Of a DNA stretch of 64,000 nt, positions 56,392 to 64,000 are shown one piece after another. Each line of letters begins with the position of its first letter. The first letter of the stretch is position 1. The notes beneath the pieces were generated by a model. That model was not told the origin of the DNA and did no database searches. It worked only from the letters and a program-made list of their open reading frames with translations. Origin of the DNA: Acinetobacter sp. ANC 4910 (GTDB lineage: Bacteria; Pseudomonadota; Gammaproteobacteria; Pseudomonadales; Moraxellaceae); contig NZ_SJNT01000011.1 in assembly GCF_004331035.1 (NCBI RefSeq), positions 41,575 to 105,574 on the forward strand, read 5' to 3'. The position numbers were made by a program, and so were the translations under genes.

Positions 56392-57360
56392 TCAGTGTCG
56401 AGCTAAATCTAAAGCCAAGTCTACAGCAACATTCAAGCTAGAACTTTTTGCCTGTCCTGTGCCTGCAAGGGAGAGTGCTGTGCCATGATCTACAGAAGTA
56501 CGAATAAACGGTAAGCCCAAAGTAATATTGATGGCTTCACCAAAACCCTGTGATTTTAGCACAGGTAAGCCTTGATCGTGATACATTGCCAAAACAGCAT
56601 CGGCATCTTTCAAATTTTCAGGTGTAAACAAGGTGTCTGCGGGTAAACTTAAACTCAGATTGATCCCTTGAGCACGATAGCTTTCCAGCACGGGATTAAT
56701 AATTTCAATTTCTTCCATCCCCAAATAACCACCTTCACCAGCATGAGGATTTAATCCACAAACCAATACTTTAGGGTTCGAAATTTTAAATTTGGTTTTT
56801 AAATCATGCAGTAAAATATCTATCACTTGATGTAAGCGTTCTTGGGTAATGGCATCTGGTACAGCTCTTAACGGCAAGTGCGTCGTCGCCAATGCGACAC
56901 GTAAGGTTTTGGTTGCCAACATCATTACGACACGATCAACCCCAGCAAACTCTTGGTAATACTCGGTATGTCCACTAAAGTGGATCCCTGCATCATTAAT
57001 GATGGACTTTTGTACAGGTGCAGTCGCCACACCGACACTTTTCCCCGACATGGCATATTCCGCCGAGCGACGAAGTTGCTCTAAAACATAAGCCGAGTTT
57101 TGAGGATTTAGCTCGCCCAAAACGACCGTCTGATTTAAAGCAACATGCTCCACATAAAGTTGACCGAGAAGCGATGAATTTTCTTGACCTGAATACTCAA
57201 TCAGCTCAACGGAAATACCTAAGCATTCTGCACGCCGACGCAATAAATTGAGATCTCCAAGGACCACAAGAGGACGCTCATCTATACGTCCTGCAAGACT
57301 CAAACAAATATCTGGACCAATTCCAGCAGGTTCACCACTGGTGACATATAAAGGAAGCAT
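56392..57360 (-). CDS. pdxA: 4-hydroxythreonine-4-phosphate dehydrogenase PdxA
   Basis: 322 residues. Starts MLPLYVTSGEPAGIGPDI, the PdxA hallmark; metal-binding His residues lie in FSGHTEYYQEF, LCGLNPHAGEGGYLG-like NPHAGEGG and AMYHDQGLPVLK, and HGTALSLAGTGQA ends the active site. It makes the amino-acetone precursor for pyridoxal phosphate. The ATG at 57360 replaces an upstream TTG at 57366. It leads the operon with rsmA and apaH; surA and lptD, often next to it, are not here. Confidence 0.96.
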   Translation of the reverse strand: MLPLYVTSGEPAGIGPDICLSLAGRIDERPLVVLGDLNLLRRRAECLGISVELIEYSGQENSSLLGQLYVEHVALNQTVVLGELNPQNSAYVLEQLRRSAEYAMSGKSVGVATAPVQKSIINDAGIHFSGHTEYYQEFAGVDRVVMMLATKTLRVALATTHLPLRAVPDAITQERLHQVIDILLHDLKTKFKISNPKVLVCGLNPHAGEGGYLGMEEIEIINPVLESYRAQGINLSLSLPADTLFTPENLKDADAVLAMYHDQGLPVLKSQGFGEAINITLGLPFIRTSVDHGTALSLAGTGQAKSSSLNVAVDLALDLARH

Positions 57361-57748
57361 AAGCAACTCAGAGAAAATGCATGTCGCTCATTATACAACG
57401 TCTATTTCCAGATCGATGAATGACAAAACGCATATCTAAAACTTGTTTATTTCAATGCTAACTGCGCTTATTTCAATTGACTGAAAAACCTTATCACAGG
57501 GCAAAGTTTGAAATCAAAAAAAGAAAGAATAAACAATATATTGTATAAAACACAAAGTATTCAAACGCTATCAGCAGCCTGTATTTCAAAAGCTAAAACC
57601 CTTTTATTCTTTTTGTTCTTATCCGCGCGTAAGCCTCGGCATATATGCCATGACCATATTTATATTTTTTAAAAAGAATAAACTTTGTTCTCTTCCTTTA
57701 TACGGGGAAATGCCTTAGAATACGGCTCTTGAAATTTTATATTTTCAT

Positions 57749-57777
57749 TTGTGATTCTTAACGTATTCGTTTAGAAT
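57749..57777 (+). promoter_or_regulatory. Promoter of rplM-rpsI
   Basis: TTGTGA, 17-base spacer, TAGAAT; a strong sigma-70 match 63 bases upstream of the rplM start. Confidence 0.7.
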
Positions 57778-57790
57778 CGCGTCTCCTTTT

Positions 57791-57816
57791 GTTTGGACAG
57801 ATTCCATAGTCCAAAC
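57791..57816 (+). promoter_or_regulatory. Hairpin in the rplM mRNA leader
   Basis: Perfect eight-base stem GTTTGGAC/GTCCAAAC with a 10-base loop, 24 bases before the rplM ATG and within the transcript of the promoter at 57749. In E. coli the rplM leader is the target of L13 autoregulation, so a similar role is possible. Confidence 0.45.
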
Positions 57817-57839
57817 CAACTATAATAGGTAGTGGTTTA

Positions 57840-58268
57840 ATGAAAACTCTCAGCGCTAAGCCTGCTGAAGTTCAACACGACTGGTACGTTGTTGATGCTT
57901 CTGGCAAAACTTTAGGTCGCCTTGCGACTGAAATCGCTCGTCGTCTACGTGGTAAGCACAAGACTTCTTATACTCCTCACGTTGACACTGGCGATTATAT
58001 CGTTGTAATCAATGCTGAAGAAATTCAAGTGACTGGTAAAAAAGCACTTGATAAAAAATACTATCGCCACACTGGCTTCCCTGGTGGTATCCGTGAGACT
58101 AACTTTGAAAAGTTAATCGCTCACAAACCTGAAGCAGTTTTAGAAAAAGCTGTTAAAGGTATGTTACCAAAAGGTCCTCTTGGTTATGCAATGATCAAGA
58201 AAATGAAAGTGTATGCAGGTACAGAGCATCCACACGCTGCTCAACAGCCACAAGTTTTGGACATCTAA
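57840..58268 (+). CDS. rplM: 50S ribosomal protein L13
   Basis: 142 residues, exactly the E. coli length. Starts [20 protein letters not shown] and contains [16 protein letters not shown] and [21 protein letters not shown], all L13 signatures. It is an early-assembly 50S protein. rpsI follows after 12 bases as in nearly all proteobacteria. Codon choice is of the highly expressed kind (many GTT, CGT and AAA codons). Confidence 0.98.
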   Translation: MKTLSAKPAEVQHDWYVVDASGKTLGRLATEIARRLRGKHKTSYTPHVDTGDYIVVINAEEIQVTGKKALDKKYYRHTGFPGGIRETNFEKLIAHKPEAVLEKAVKGMLPKGPLGYAMIKKMKVYAGTEHPHAAQQPQVLDI

Positions 58269-58280
58269 GGGATACAGCAC

Positions 58281-58667
58281 ATGGCTACTAATTATGGTAC
58301 AGGTCGCCGTAAGACCGCAACTGCACGTGTTTTCTTGTCAGCTGGTACAGGCAAGCTCGTAATTAACAACCGTACTCTTGAGCAATACTTCGGTCGTGAA
58401 ACTGCTCGTATGGTTGTTCGTCAACCTTTAGAGCTTCTTGACGTTGCTGAAAAGTATGACCTTTACATCACTGTTGCTGGTGGTGGTATCGGCGGTCAAG
58501 CTGGCGCTATCCGTCACGGTATTACTCGTGCGTTGATCGCTTCTGACGAAACTTTAAAACCTGCTCTTCGTCAAGCTGGTTTCGTTACTCGTGATGCTCG
58601 TGAAGTTGAACGTAAGAAACTTGGTTTACGTAAAGCTCGTAAACGTCCTCAATTCTCTAAACGTTAA
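58281..58667 (+). CDS. rpsI: 30S ribosomal protein S9
   Basis: 128 residues. [22 protein letters not shown] at the N-terminus and the basic tail [16 protein letters not shown], which reaches the P-site tRNA, are diagnostic. Co-transcribed with rplM; a strong terminator follows. Confidence 0.98.
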   Translation: MATNYGTGRRKTATARVFLSAGTGKLVINNRTLEQYFGRETARMVVRQPLELLDVAEKYDLYITVAGGGIGGQAGAIRHGITRALIASDETLKPALRQAGFVTRDAREVERKKLGLRKARKRPQFSKR

Positions 58668-58686
58668 TTCGTTTACCGAATCGGAC

Positions 58687-58716
58687 AAAAAACCTCGGAT
58701 TTTCCGAGGTTTTTTT
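58687..58716 (+). terminator. Terminator of rplM-rpsI
   Basis: Twelve-base stem AAAAAACCTCGG/CCGAGGTTTTTT with a 5-base loop and a T-run. Confidence 0.9.
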
Positions 58717-58731
58717 ATATCTTAAGCAAAG

Positions 58732-58850
58732 CTATTCTGGCTTAGAGCAAAACATCTGTGCATCACCACTGACATACTCACGCATCTGACAGCTCAATGA
58801 ACTCTGTTACCACAATCTTCTACACCATCGCTAACATCTCATCAGCTACC
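58732..58850 (-). pseudogene. Possible remnant of a small Cys-containing protein gene
   Basis: In the 383-base spacer before sspA, the minus strand reads in three successive frames as one plausible protein end: ADEMLAMV, then EDCGNRVH, then LSCQMREYVSGDAQMFC and KPE before a TAG at 58732. Two frameshifts would be needed to join them. The composition on this strand (G-rich, gene-like) supports decayed coding DNA, but I recognise no parent family and the call is weak. The rest of the spacer holds only sspA upstream sequence. Confidence 0.25.
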
Positions 58851-59050
58851 TAAAACAACACCAAATCCACACTGATAACAAAGCACGCGCCCCTTAAACC
58901 CAACTGGAAAATGAGTTTGTTTCTTTTGCTTTTCTCTCTTCGGGTTTATTTGAGAATAAATCTGTTCATAAGCAGCATATTATTCAGCATGGCGTGATTT
59001 CCGACGCTAATTTTAGTATTCTATATGATCAATCAAAATTTTTGAGACTT

Positions 59051-59722
59051 ATGTCTTTAGAAAATCCTGCAACTCCCATTCAGGGAATTACCCTTTATAG
59101 TCACGCTGATGATTTTCGCTCGCATTGGATTCGTTATGTGCTTGCCGAAAAGCAAATTAAATTTAATCTCATCTTGCTGAATTACGACGATGAAGATCTG
59201 GCGAGCCTGAACCCTTATCATCAACTTCCAATGTTGATTGAAAATGATCTTAAATTATTTAACACCAATATCATTTCAGAATATTTAGATGATCGCTATC
59301 GTCAAAATAAACTGTATGCGGATGCACCAGCACCACGTGCCGAACAGCGTCAATATATTTGGCGTTTTGAACAAGATTGGTTGAAATTAGCCGATATCAT
59401 GCTTCGTCATCCAGACAGCCTGAATAAAAATGATAGCGCTAAAGCACAGAAGCGATTAAGAGACACACTGATTTCTCTTACGCCATTATTTCAACATTAT
59501 CCTTATTTCATGTCAGATAACTTTACAATTTTAGATTGTATGTTAGCGCCTATTTTCTTACGCTTAGATTCTATGGGAATAGAATTACCGCATAAGTTAT
59601 GTCGCCCAATCCTTTTATATTGTCAACGTATTTTCCAACGACCTGCATTTATCAAATCCTTGACCTTGCAGGAAAAAAATCGTTATAGCCAATTTTTATC
59701 TTCGCCACCGAGTAAACCATAA
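59051..59722 (+). CDS. sspA: Stringent starvation protein A (GST fold)
   Basis: 223 residues. Thioredoxin-like N-terminal domain (ITLYSHADDFRSHWIRYVLAEKQI), NPYHQLPMLIENDLKLFNTNIISEYLDDRY as in SspA/GST proteins, and an all-helical C-terminal domain. SspA binds RNA polymerase and alters transcription in starvation and acid stress. It has no catalytic GST Cys or Ser. The ATG at 59051 gives the family N-terminus (MSLENPATP); an upstream GTG is rejected. Placement after rpsI is conserved. Confidence 0.94.
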   Translation: MSLENPATPIQGITLYSHADDFRSHWIRYVLAEKQIKFNLILLNYDDEDLASLNPYHQLPMLIENDLKLFNTNIISEYLDDRYRQNKLYADAPAPRAEQRQYIWRFEQDWLKLADIMLRHPDSLNKNDSAKAQKRLRDTLISLTPLFQHYPYFMSDNFTILDCMLAPIFLRLDSMGIELPHKLCRPILLYCQRIFQRPAFIKSLTLQEKNRYSQFLSSPPSKP

Positions 59723-60150
59723 TGTCTGAACAGGAAACCAACGTATCTCCTACCCGTCCCTATTTGGCCCGTGCTATTTATGAATGGATTTGTGATAACA
59801 ATCTCACACCATACTTGTTAGTCGATGCGACACAACCGAATACCATGGTACCTGAACAATTCATTCAAGACGGTCAAATCGTCCTCAACATCGTGCCACA
59901 TGCGGTACACCAGCTCCATATGAGTAACGATGCAATTACGTTCTCTGCACGTTTTGGTGGTGTATCTCATGATATTTATGTGCCACTATATGCAGTATTA
60001 GGTATCTATGCACGTGAAAATGGGCAAGGCTTATTTTTTGATCCAAATGAATATGAAAATGTTCAAATTCAGCAAGATGATTTAAAATCAGAACCTAAAC
60101 AAAACCAAGAACAACCCAAGAAAAAGCCAAGCTTGAGGTTATTAGATTAG
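59722..60150 (+). CDS. sspB: ClpXP specificity-enhancing factor SspB
   Basis: 142 residues. TRPYLARAIYEWICDNNLTPYLLVDA opens it and FSARFGGVSHDIYVPLYAVLGIYARENGQG is the SspB core that grips ssrA tags; a flexible Gln/Lys-rich tail ends in KKKPSLRLLD, the XB motif docking on ClpX. Start overlaps the sspA stop by one base (TAATG), so the two are coupled. Confidence 0.95.
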   Translation: MSEQETNVSPTRPYLARAIYEWICDNNLTPYLLVDATQPNTMVPEQFIQDGQIVLNIVPHAVHQLHMSNDAITFSARFGGVSHDIYVPLYAVLGIYARENGQGLFFDPNEYENVQIQQDDLKSEPKQNQEQPKKKPSLRLLD

Positions 60151-60167
60151 AACAAGAGGAAGTTATA

Positions 60168-60824
60168 ATGGCTTTTGACTTAGTACAATATTTTGCAGAG
60201 CAAATTCACATTCAAAAGCCAGAGCTTCTGAATCAATATCAGTTTAGTGAGCGTAAGGCACATCTGGCAGAAATCAATACACTCAGTCTTGCCAAACTGA
60301 TTAGCTTATGGCGTACAGATGAAAATAAACTCTATCAAGAAATTCAGTCACAAGAACAACTTTATATTATCGATATTGCTCGCCACCTTACCACTTCAGA
60401 CCAGAATCATTCCACTTTAAAGAAAGATGAATTCGAACATACGATTACAGAAGTCTTGTCTCTACAGTTAACTGAATTAAAACAATTAGATGATACAGGT
60501 CATTATGGCATTAAAGGCTTACGTGAACTGATTACAGGCCAAGTCGAACATTTGTCCGGGCAAGCAGCTGACTGGGTTTGGTCAACAAGTGAGCTAACAG
60601 AGCTCAAAGGATCTAAACCGATGCCTGAAGAAGAGCTATCATTAGAGGAGACTATGAAGGAGTTTAATCAAATGGTTCATCAGAACAATGTTGCAGAGCA
60701 TCATGAGCAAGTAACTGAAGTTGAAAAAACGGTGGTTCCAACTTGGGCTAAAATTTTAGAACCAGTTGTCGCTTTAGCCGTTTTATGGGTACTGTATTCA
60801 GCAGCAACTCAGATGTTTGCATAA
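60168..60824 (+). CDS. Tail-anchored hypothetical protein
   Basis: 218 residues. Mostly helical and acidic, with a single hydrophobic segment at the very end (WAKILEPVVALAVLWVLYSAATQMFA, about 192-217), so it is likely anchored by its C-terminus with the body in the cytoplasm. The central part (HYGIKGLRELITGQVEHLSGQAADWVW) has no known domain for me. It follows sspB by 17 bases with AAGAGGAAG upstream and shares its transcript. Role unknown. Confidence 0.72.
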   Translation: MAFDLVQYFAEQIHIQKPELLNQYQFSERKAHLAEINTLSLAKLISLWRTDENKLYQEIQSQEQLYIIDIARHLTTSDQNHSTLKKDEFEHTITEVLSLQLTELKQLDDTGHYGIKGLRELITGQVEHLSGQAADWVWSTSELTELKGSKPMPEEELSLEETMKEFNQMVHQNNVAEHHEQVTEVEKTVVPTWAKILEPVVALAVLWVLYSAATQMFA

Positions 60825-61212
60825 AATACGACCAGAGAGTGTGGTTGAATCATGACTACACTCTCTTTTTTATATAAAAATAATAATTTAGTCTCAATTA
60901 TTTATCAGTTTATCTAATTAATCTTCTTTTTACTTTTGCTCTCACGATAAAATTTACATATTGTTACAATTGTATTATGGTCATAATATGACATGCAAAT
61001 TTATATGCTTATTCATATTCCCATCTTTATTATGAGAACCAAGTCACAATTAAGTTGAGTGCCGTAATCGGATATATACCAAAATTGTCACATGCTTTTA
61101 GAGAGCAAAATAATTTCTGTTGATAATATTTTAGCGCCATTCATATAATCAAATGGATTTGATACTAAGTTAAATCAACCCAAAAAATCCAAAAAAACAT
61201 AAGAGAATCAAT
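60825..61212. other. AT-rich intergenic region before the roadblock operon
   Basis: 388 bases. The left end holds a terminator; the rest is AT-rich and presumably contains the promoter of the operon starting at 61213. I see no convincing -35/-10 pair and no open frame. Confidence 0.5.
60835..60871 (+). terminator. Terminator of the sspAB transcript
   Basis: Eight-base stem GAGAGTGT/ACACTCTC enclosing a partly paired 15-base loop and followed by TTTTTT. Confidence 0.82.
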
Positions 61213-61572
61213 ATGGCTAGAGTATCATTAGAAGCATTATCAGAAATTGATGGTTTCCATGCAGCTGCATTAGTTGATGGGGAAAGCGGTTTGGCTTTAG
61301 CAACACAAGGGGGTGGTGACATCGATCTTGAATTAGCTGCAGCAGGAAATACTGAAGTTGTACGTTCAAAACGTCGTGTTGCAAATGCACTGAATTTGAA
61401 CGATTCGATTGAAGATATATTGATTACCCTCGGGAAACAATACCATCTAATTCGCCCATTAGAAGGTAATGATAAACTGTTTTTATACCTTGTATTAGAA
61501 CGTTCTAAAGCAAACCTTGCAATGGCACGACATGAACTTAAAAGTTATGAGAAAGGTTTAGATTTTTCATAA
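61213..61572 (+). CDS. Roadblock/LC7-fold protein (first of operon)
   Basis: 119 residues, about the size of one roadblock domain. The pattern fits: helix [15 protein letters not shown] with [10 protein letters not shown] as the beta-hairpin, then [31 protein letters not shown] and [26 protein letters not shown] as the last strand and helix. Roadblock proteins dimerise and regulate small GTPases (MglB-type GAPs, or CvnB in Streptomyces). It starts the operon with a 68-base gap to the next gene. AGAG before the ATG. Confidence 0.75.
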   Translation: MARVSLEALSEIDGFHAAALVDGESGLALATQGGGDIDLELAAAGNTEVVRSKRRVANALNLNDSIEDILITLGKQYHLIRPLEGNDKLFLYLVLERSKANLAMARHELKSYEKGLDFS

Positions 61573-61655
61573 TTCATTCTCCCCCTTTTCTGAATTTTAC
61601 AAAAAGGGGGAATTTTGGAATTAACATTTTAACTTGTTAGATGTGTAGAGATAGT

Positions 61656-62621
61656 ATGACAGAGCAATATCTTAATATTGCGATAACTGGTTTAAGTATT
61701 CATCATTCTGAAGAACTCAAAACCCAGCTACGTAATCTCATTCCACAAGAATATAAAATTAAATGGAGTACAGCAGCAGATCCAAGTATCGATTGCTTAT
61801 TCATCCATGAAAATTTTTATGAAACTGACGGCATTCAAAAAATAATACAAAGCCGTAATTTTCCTTGGTTAAAAATAACTAAGAATAATAACAATGAAAA
61901 TATCATTCAAGAAAATACATTATCTCTACCGATCATTAATCCACAGAATTTTTCTGACTGGATTCTACAACATCTACTCAAGGCCTCATTAGAAAACTCA
62001 AATGAGCATATCTTTGAAATAAATCCGAAGAAAACACCTTATAAACTCGAATATTTCAGTAAGATGCTCGACAAAGAGCACAACTCAAAACTACATCTTT
62101 TCGATACTTTAGGCACAATTGCAATTATCGATGTCAAAAAAAATATTGCTTGGCTCAATACAGAACGAGAACAGGCTTTTACAGATTCTGGTTTTGGCTA
62201 TGACATTGCCAGTACCAGTAGTTTTATGAAAGTTTCAAGAAAACAGACTTATCTTTTAAATGACTGGTTATGGCAATTCTTTTGGGATTCCCCTTTATTT
62301 TTAAAAGAAATTGCACCTGAAGATGGCCATTTTAAGCTTCATATGTGGCCAAAACCCTCTCAAGACCTAGATCGAAAAGTTATATTCCAACTTTCTAGCT
62401 GTTTTATTCAAGGAGGGAAAGTTTCAAAAATTGCAACTCAATTAAATATTCCTTTAGAAACAGTTCAAAGATTTATAGCTGCCAATATTGCAGCAAATAA
62501 TCTTTCCCGAATCAATATTTGGGATAAACATTTTAATCCACCAGAAGCCCCTGTCACGACTGAAGACTCAGGATTTATTAAAAGTTTCTTTGGAAAATTA
62601 AGAAAGAAATTGGGCATATAG
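61656..62621 (+). CDS. Hypothetical protein with C-terminal winged-helix-like domain
   Basis: 321 residues. The first 110 alternate strand and helix like a receiver-type fold (LNIAITGLSIHHSEELKTQL) but I see no phosphoacceptor Asp in the expected place. The middle is not recognised. Residues 242-288 (IFQLSSCFIQGGKVSKIATQ, then LNIPLETVQRFIAANIAANN) closely follow the DUF742 winged-helix pattern of conservon CvnC proteins. Start at 61656 rather than 61641 because of spacing from AGAGA. The GTPase gene follows after nine bases. Confidence 0.7.
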   Translation: MTEQYLNIAITGLSIHHSEELKTQLRNLIPQEYKIKWSTAADPSIDCLFIHENFYETDGIQKIIQSRNFPWLKITKNNNNENIIQENTLSLPIINPQNFSDWILQHLLKASLENSNEHIFEINPKKTPYKLEYFSKMLDKEHNSKLHLFDTLGTIAIIDVKKNIAWLNTEREQAFTDSGFGYDIASTSSFMKVSRKQTYLLNDWLWQFFWDSPLFLKEIAPEDGHFKLHMWPKPSQDLDRKVIFQLSSCFIQGGKVSKIATQLNIPLETVQRFIAANIAANNLSRINIWDKHFNPPEAPVTTEDSGFIKSFFGKLRKKLGI

Positions 62622-62630
62622 GAAAATATT

Positions 62631-63179
62631 ATGATTTTACAACGGTTTAAAATTGTTTTTGCTGGAGGTATGGGGGCTGGTAAAACTGAAGCCATTAAAT
62701 CATTATCAGAAATTCCAGTATTGCAAACTGAAGCTTTTAATACGGATTCTCAACGCCATAGCAAAATGGAAACGACGGTTGGCATTGATTACGGAGAAAT
62801 CACCCTAGATGACAATGTCACTATCGGACTCTATGGAACACCCGGGCAGAGCCGTTTTGACTTTATCTGGTCAGCAATTACCAAAGGCGCAATCGGTGCA
62901 GTGATTCTTATCGACCATCATTCTGACAATCCTATTCAGGAACTCGAAAGCTACCTAGAAACTTTCCAAAACTTTACCGACAATATCTCGATCGGCATTA
63001 CCCATACCGATCTCATCTCTGAAAATTCAAAATCTACAGGGATTTATAAAGACTGGTTATTACAAAATGACTTGTTTTCACCGTTATATTTTATTGATGC
63101 ACGCAAGAAAGAAGATGTACTCTTATTATTAGAGGCGTTAATCACATCGATTGAAATTAACTCCAATATTGCTAATTAA
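62631..63179 (+). CDS. Ras-like small GTPase (conservon CvnD/MglA-like)
   Basis: 182 residues. P-loop GGMGAGKTE (residues 12-20), switch I Thr in ETTVGIDYGEI (about Thr49), G3 as LYGTPGQSRFDFIW where most Ras proteins have DxxGQ but conservon GTPases have the same GTPGQ form, and G4 as THTDL (124-128) instead of NKxD. Such proteins cycle between GDP and GTP states under control of roadblock partners. It sits between two such genes' products, in the same operon, 18 bases before the last one. Target unknown. Confidence 0.85.
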   Translation: MILQRFKIVFAGGMGAGKTEAIKSLSEIPVLQTEAFNTDSQRHSKMETTVGIDYGEITLDDNVTIGLYGTPGQSRFDFIWSAITKGAIGAVILIDHHSDNPIQELESYLETFQNFTDNISIGITHTDLISENSKSTGIYKDWLLQNDLFSPLYFIDARKKEDVLLLLEALITSIEINSNIAN

Positions 63180-63196
63180 TTGAATAGAGGTTTGAT

Positions 63197-63604
63197 ATGT
63201 TTACTCTAGAGCAAAGCCGTACAGCACCCAAAGAGTTAATTCAATTCGCCAAAGATGAAATTCACGACTTGCTCATGAATGTCCGCGGTGTCAATTATGT
63301 GATGCTTTGTAGCACTGATGGTTTTGAACTGGCTCATGTTCATAAAAGAGACAGTTACAATAGTACAAAGCTTGCAGCCGTAAGCAGCTCAATCCTAGCA
63401 ATGGTCGCAGCATTTATGAATGAAATTCATCTGGAAGGTTGTCAATCCATCACCTTAGACGCTGAGAATGGCAAAGCTATTCTCACCTCTATTACATCAA
63501 ACAAGCATCCAATGATTATTGTGACACTTGCTGAAAAAGATGTACTACTAGGACAACTCCTTTATGCCTTAAAAACTGCTAGCAGTCGTATTTCAGATTT
63601 TTAA
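63197..63604 (+). CDS. Roadblock/LC7 domain protein (last of operon)
   Basis: 135 residues. Clear roadblock fold: long first helix PKELIQFAKDEIHDLLMNVRGVNYVMLCSTDGFELAHV, then SSSILAMVAAFMNEIHLEG and the terminal strand-helix TSITSNKHPMIIVTLAEKDVLLGQLLYALKTAS. This is nearer to MglB/CvnB proteins than the first gene of the operon. It probably acts as regulator (GAP or activator) of the adjacent GTPase. GAGG-containing spacer of 17 bases precedes it. Confidence 0.83.
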   Translation: MFTLEQSRTAPKELIQFAKDEIHDLLMNVRGVNYVMLCSTDGFELAHVHKRDSYNSTKLAAVSSSILAMVAAFMNEIHLEGCQSITLDAENGKAILTSITSNKHPMIIVTLAEKDVLLGQLLYALKTASSRISDF

Positions 63605-63630
63605 CCTTTGATTTAGAAAAACACCGAAGA

Positions 63631-63669
63631 AATAGCCTTACAGTTACAAGTAGCAACTTTAAGGTTATT
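63631..63669 (+). terminator. Terminator-like hairpin after the roadblock operon
   Basis: Ten-base stem AATAGCCTTA/TAAGGTTATT with one G-U pair, and AGTT/AACT pairing inside; only a loose T-rich tail follows. Confidence 0.45.
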
Positions 63670-63817
63670 TATAATAATCTTCTGTAATAATTTTTGTTAT
63701 CTCATCTTTAGTCATTTCAAAATAATGATAAAACCCTCTAATCTAATTATTCCCCTCCGATAAAATATCATTTATTTTAAAAGAAACTTTGATCATCCAT
63801 TATTTTATAATGTGTAA

Positions 63818-63854
63818 TAAAGAAACACCCCCTAACGTTGGTTAGGGGGTGTTT
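63818..63854 (-). terminator. Terminator of the rRNA operon
   Basis: Fourteen-base perfect stem AAACACCCCCTAAC/GTTAGGGGGTGTTT with a 4-base loop, nine bases after the 5S gene; on the minus strand it ends in TTTCTTTATT. Confidence 0.9.
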
Positions 63855-63863
63855 GAATAATGA

Positions 63864-63977
63864 GCTGGCGATGACTTACTCTCACATGGGTAACCCCACA
63901 CTACCATCAGCGCTAAGAGGTTTCACTTCTGAGTTCGGGAAGGGATCAGGTGGTTCACTCTTGCTATTGTCGCCAGC
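63864..63977 (-). rRNA. rrf: 5S ribosomal RNA
   Basis: 114 bases on the minus strand. The ends pair (GCTGGCGAC/ATCGCCAGC as helix I) and the inner parts, including GAACTCAGAAGTGAAAC and GATGGTAGTGTGGGGT, are the 5S consensus as in Acinetobacter. It is the last gene of an rRNA operon whose 23S and 16S genes lie beyond the right edge. Confidence 0.97.
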
Positions 63978-64000
63978 ACAACTGTTTATGACTATTCGTT

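Larger units (their letters stand above)
57361..57839. other. Intergenic region with the rplM promoter and leader
   Basis: 479 AT-rich bases between divergent operons with no coding frame. Promoter and leader hairpin for rplM occupy the right part. A second -10-like TAGAAT at 57716-57721 with a weak -35 suggests another rplM start. The pdxA promoter is not clear. Confidence 0.55.

Noticed and set aside
60960..61060. AT-rich partial palindromes upstream of the roadblock operon, considered as operators
   Set aside because: No repeat is longer than chance in such AT-rich DNA.

Overview
The window looks like a chromosomal segment of an Acinetobacter species (Gammaproteobacteria, Moraxellaceae). 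Four things point that way: moderate-to-low GC, an OmpA of the Acinetobacter Omp38 type, a membrane-bound PQQ glucose dehydrogenase beside an OprB porin, and a 5S rRNA gene of the Acinetobacter kind at the right edge. Species cannot be set from the sequence alone. Most genes are housekeeping or core metabolism. I see no prophage, insertion sequence, CRISPR array or tRNA gene.

Layout. 1-10 kb: a LysR regulator divergent from a split chromate transporter, several secreted or lipid-anchored proteins of unknown function, a DJ-1/PfpI protein and the peptide transporter SbmA. 10-21 kb: AEC transporter, old-yellow-enzyme oxidoreductase, MutM with a parvulin PPIase, MscL, TypA/BipA, an NCS2 purine permease, RsmC and the lysine permease LysP. 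20.7-24 kb: YggS divergent from the pilus retraction ATPases PilT and PilU. Just downstream of yggS on the minus strand is a likely unannotated regulatory RNA of the CsrB/RsmZ type with a GacA-box-like site in front of it. 24-32 kb: OmpA, a lone FimT-like pseudopilin, a thiolase, a VOC protein, and sulfite reductase CysI with its DUF934 partner. 32-42 kb: glucose dehydrogenase plus OprB, a class III CoA transferase divergent from an AraC-type regulator, and a thiolase plus FadB-like enzyme for beta-oxidation. 42-53 kb: small membrane proteins, GNAT and SAM enzymes, a TrhA/hemolysin III protein, an MHS-family MFS transporter, phospholipid enzymes (ClsC-like, PlsC-like), HflX and a CidA/CidB pair. 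53-55 kb: three tandem DUF2147 genes, the third broken. 54.7-60.8 kb: apaH-rsmA-pdxA, then rplM-rpsI and sspA-sspB. 61.2-63.6 kb: a four-gene operon, roadblock / winged-helix protein / Ras-like GTPase / roadblock, resembling the G-protein modules called conservons in Streptomyces. 63.8-64 kb: the 3' end of an rRNA operon on the minus strand.

How genes work together. PilT/PilU drive type IV pilus retraction. Gcd and OprB fit periplasmic glucose oxidation. The CoA transferase, two thiolases and the FadB-like protein belong to acyl-CoA metabolism. CysI reduces sulfite. The RNA candidate at 20743-20868 would, if real, titrate the translational repressor CsrA/RsmA. The roadblock/GTPase operon is likely a small signalling or polarity switch. 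These two are the most interesting parts of the window.
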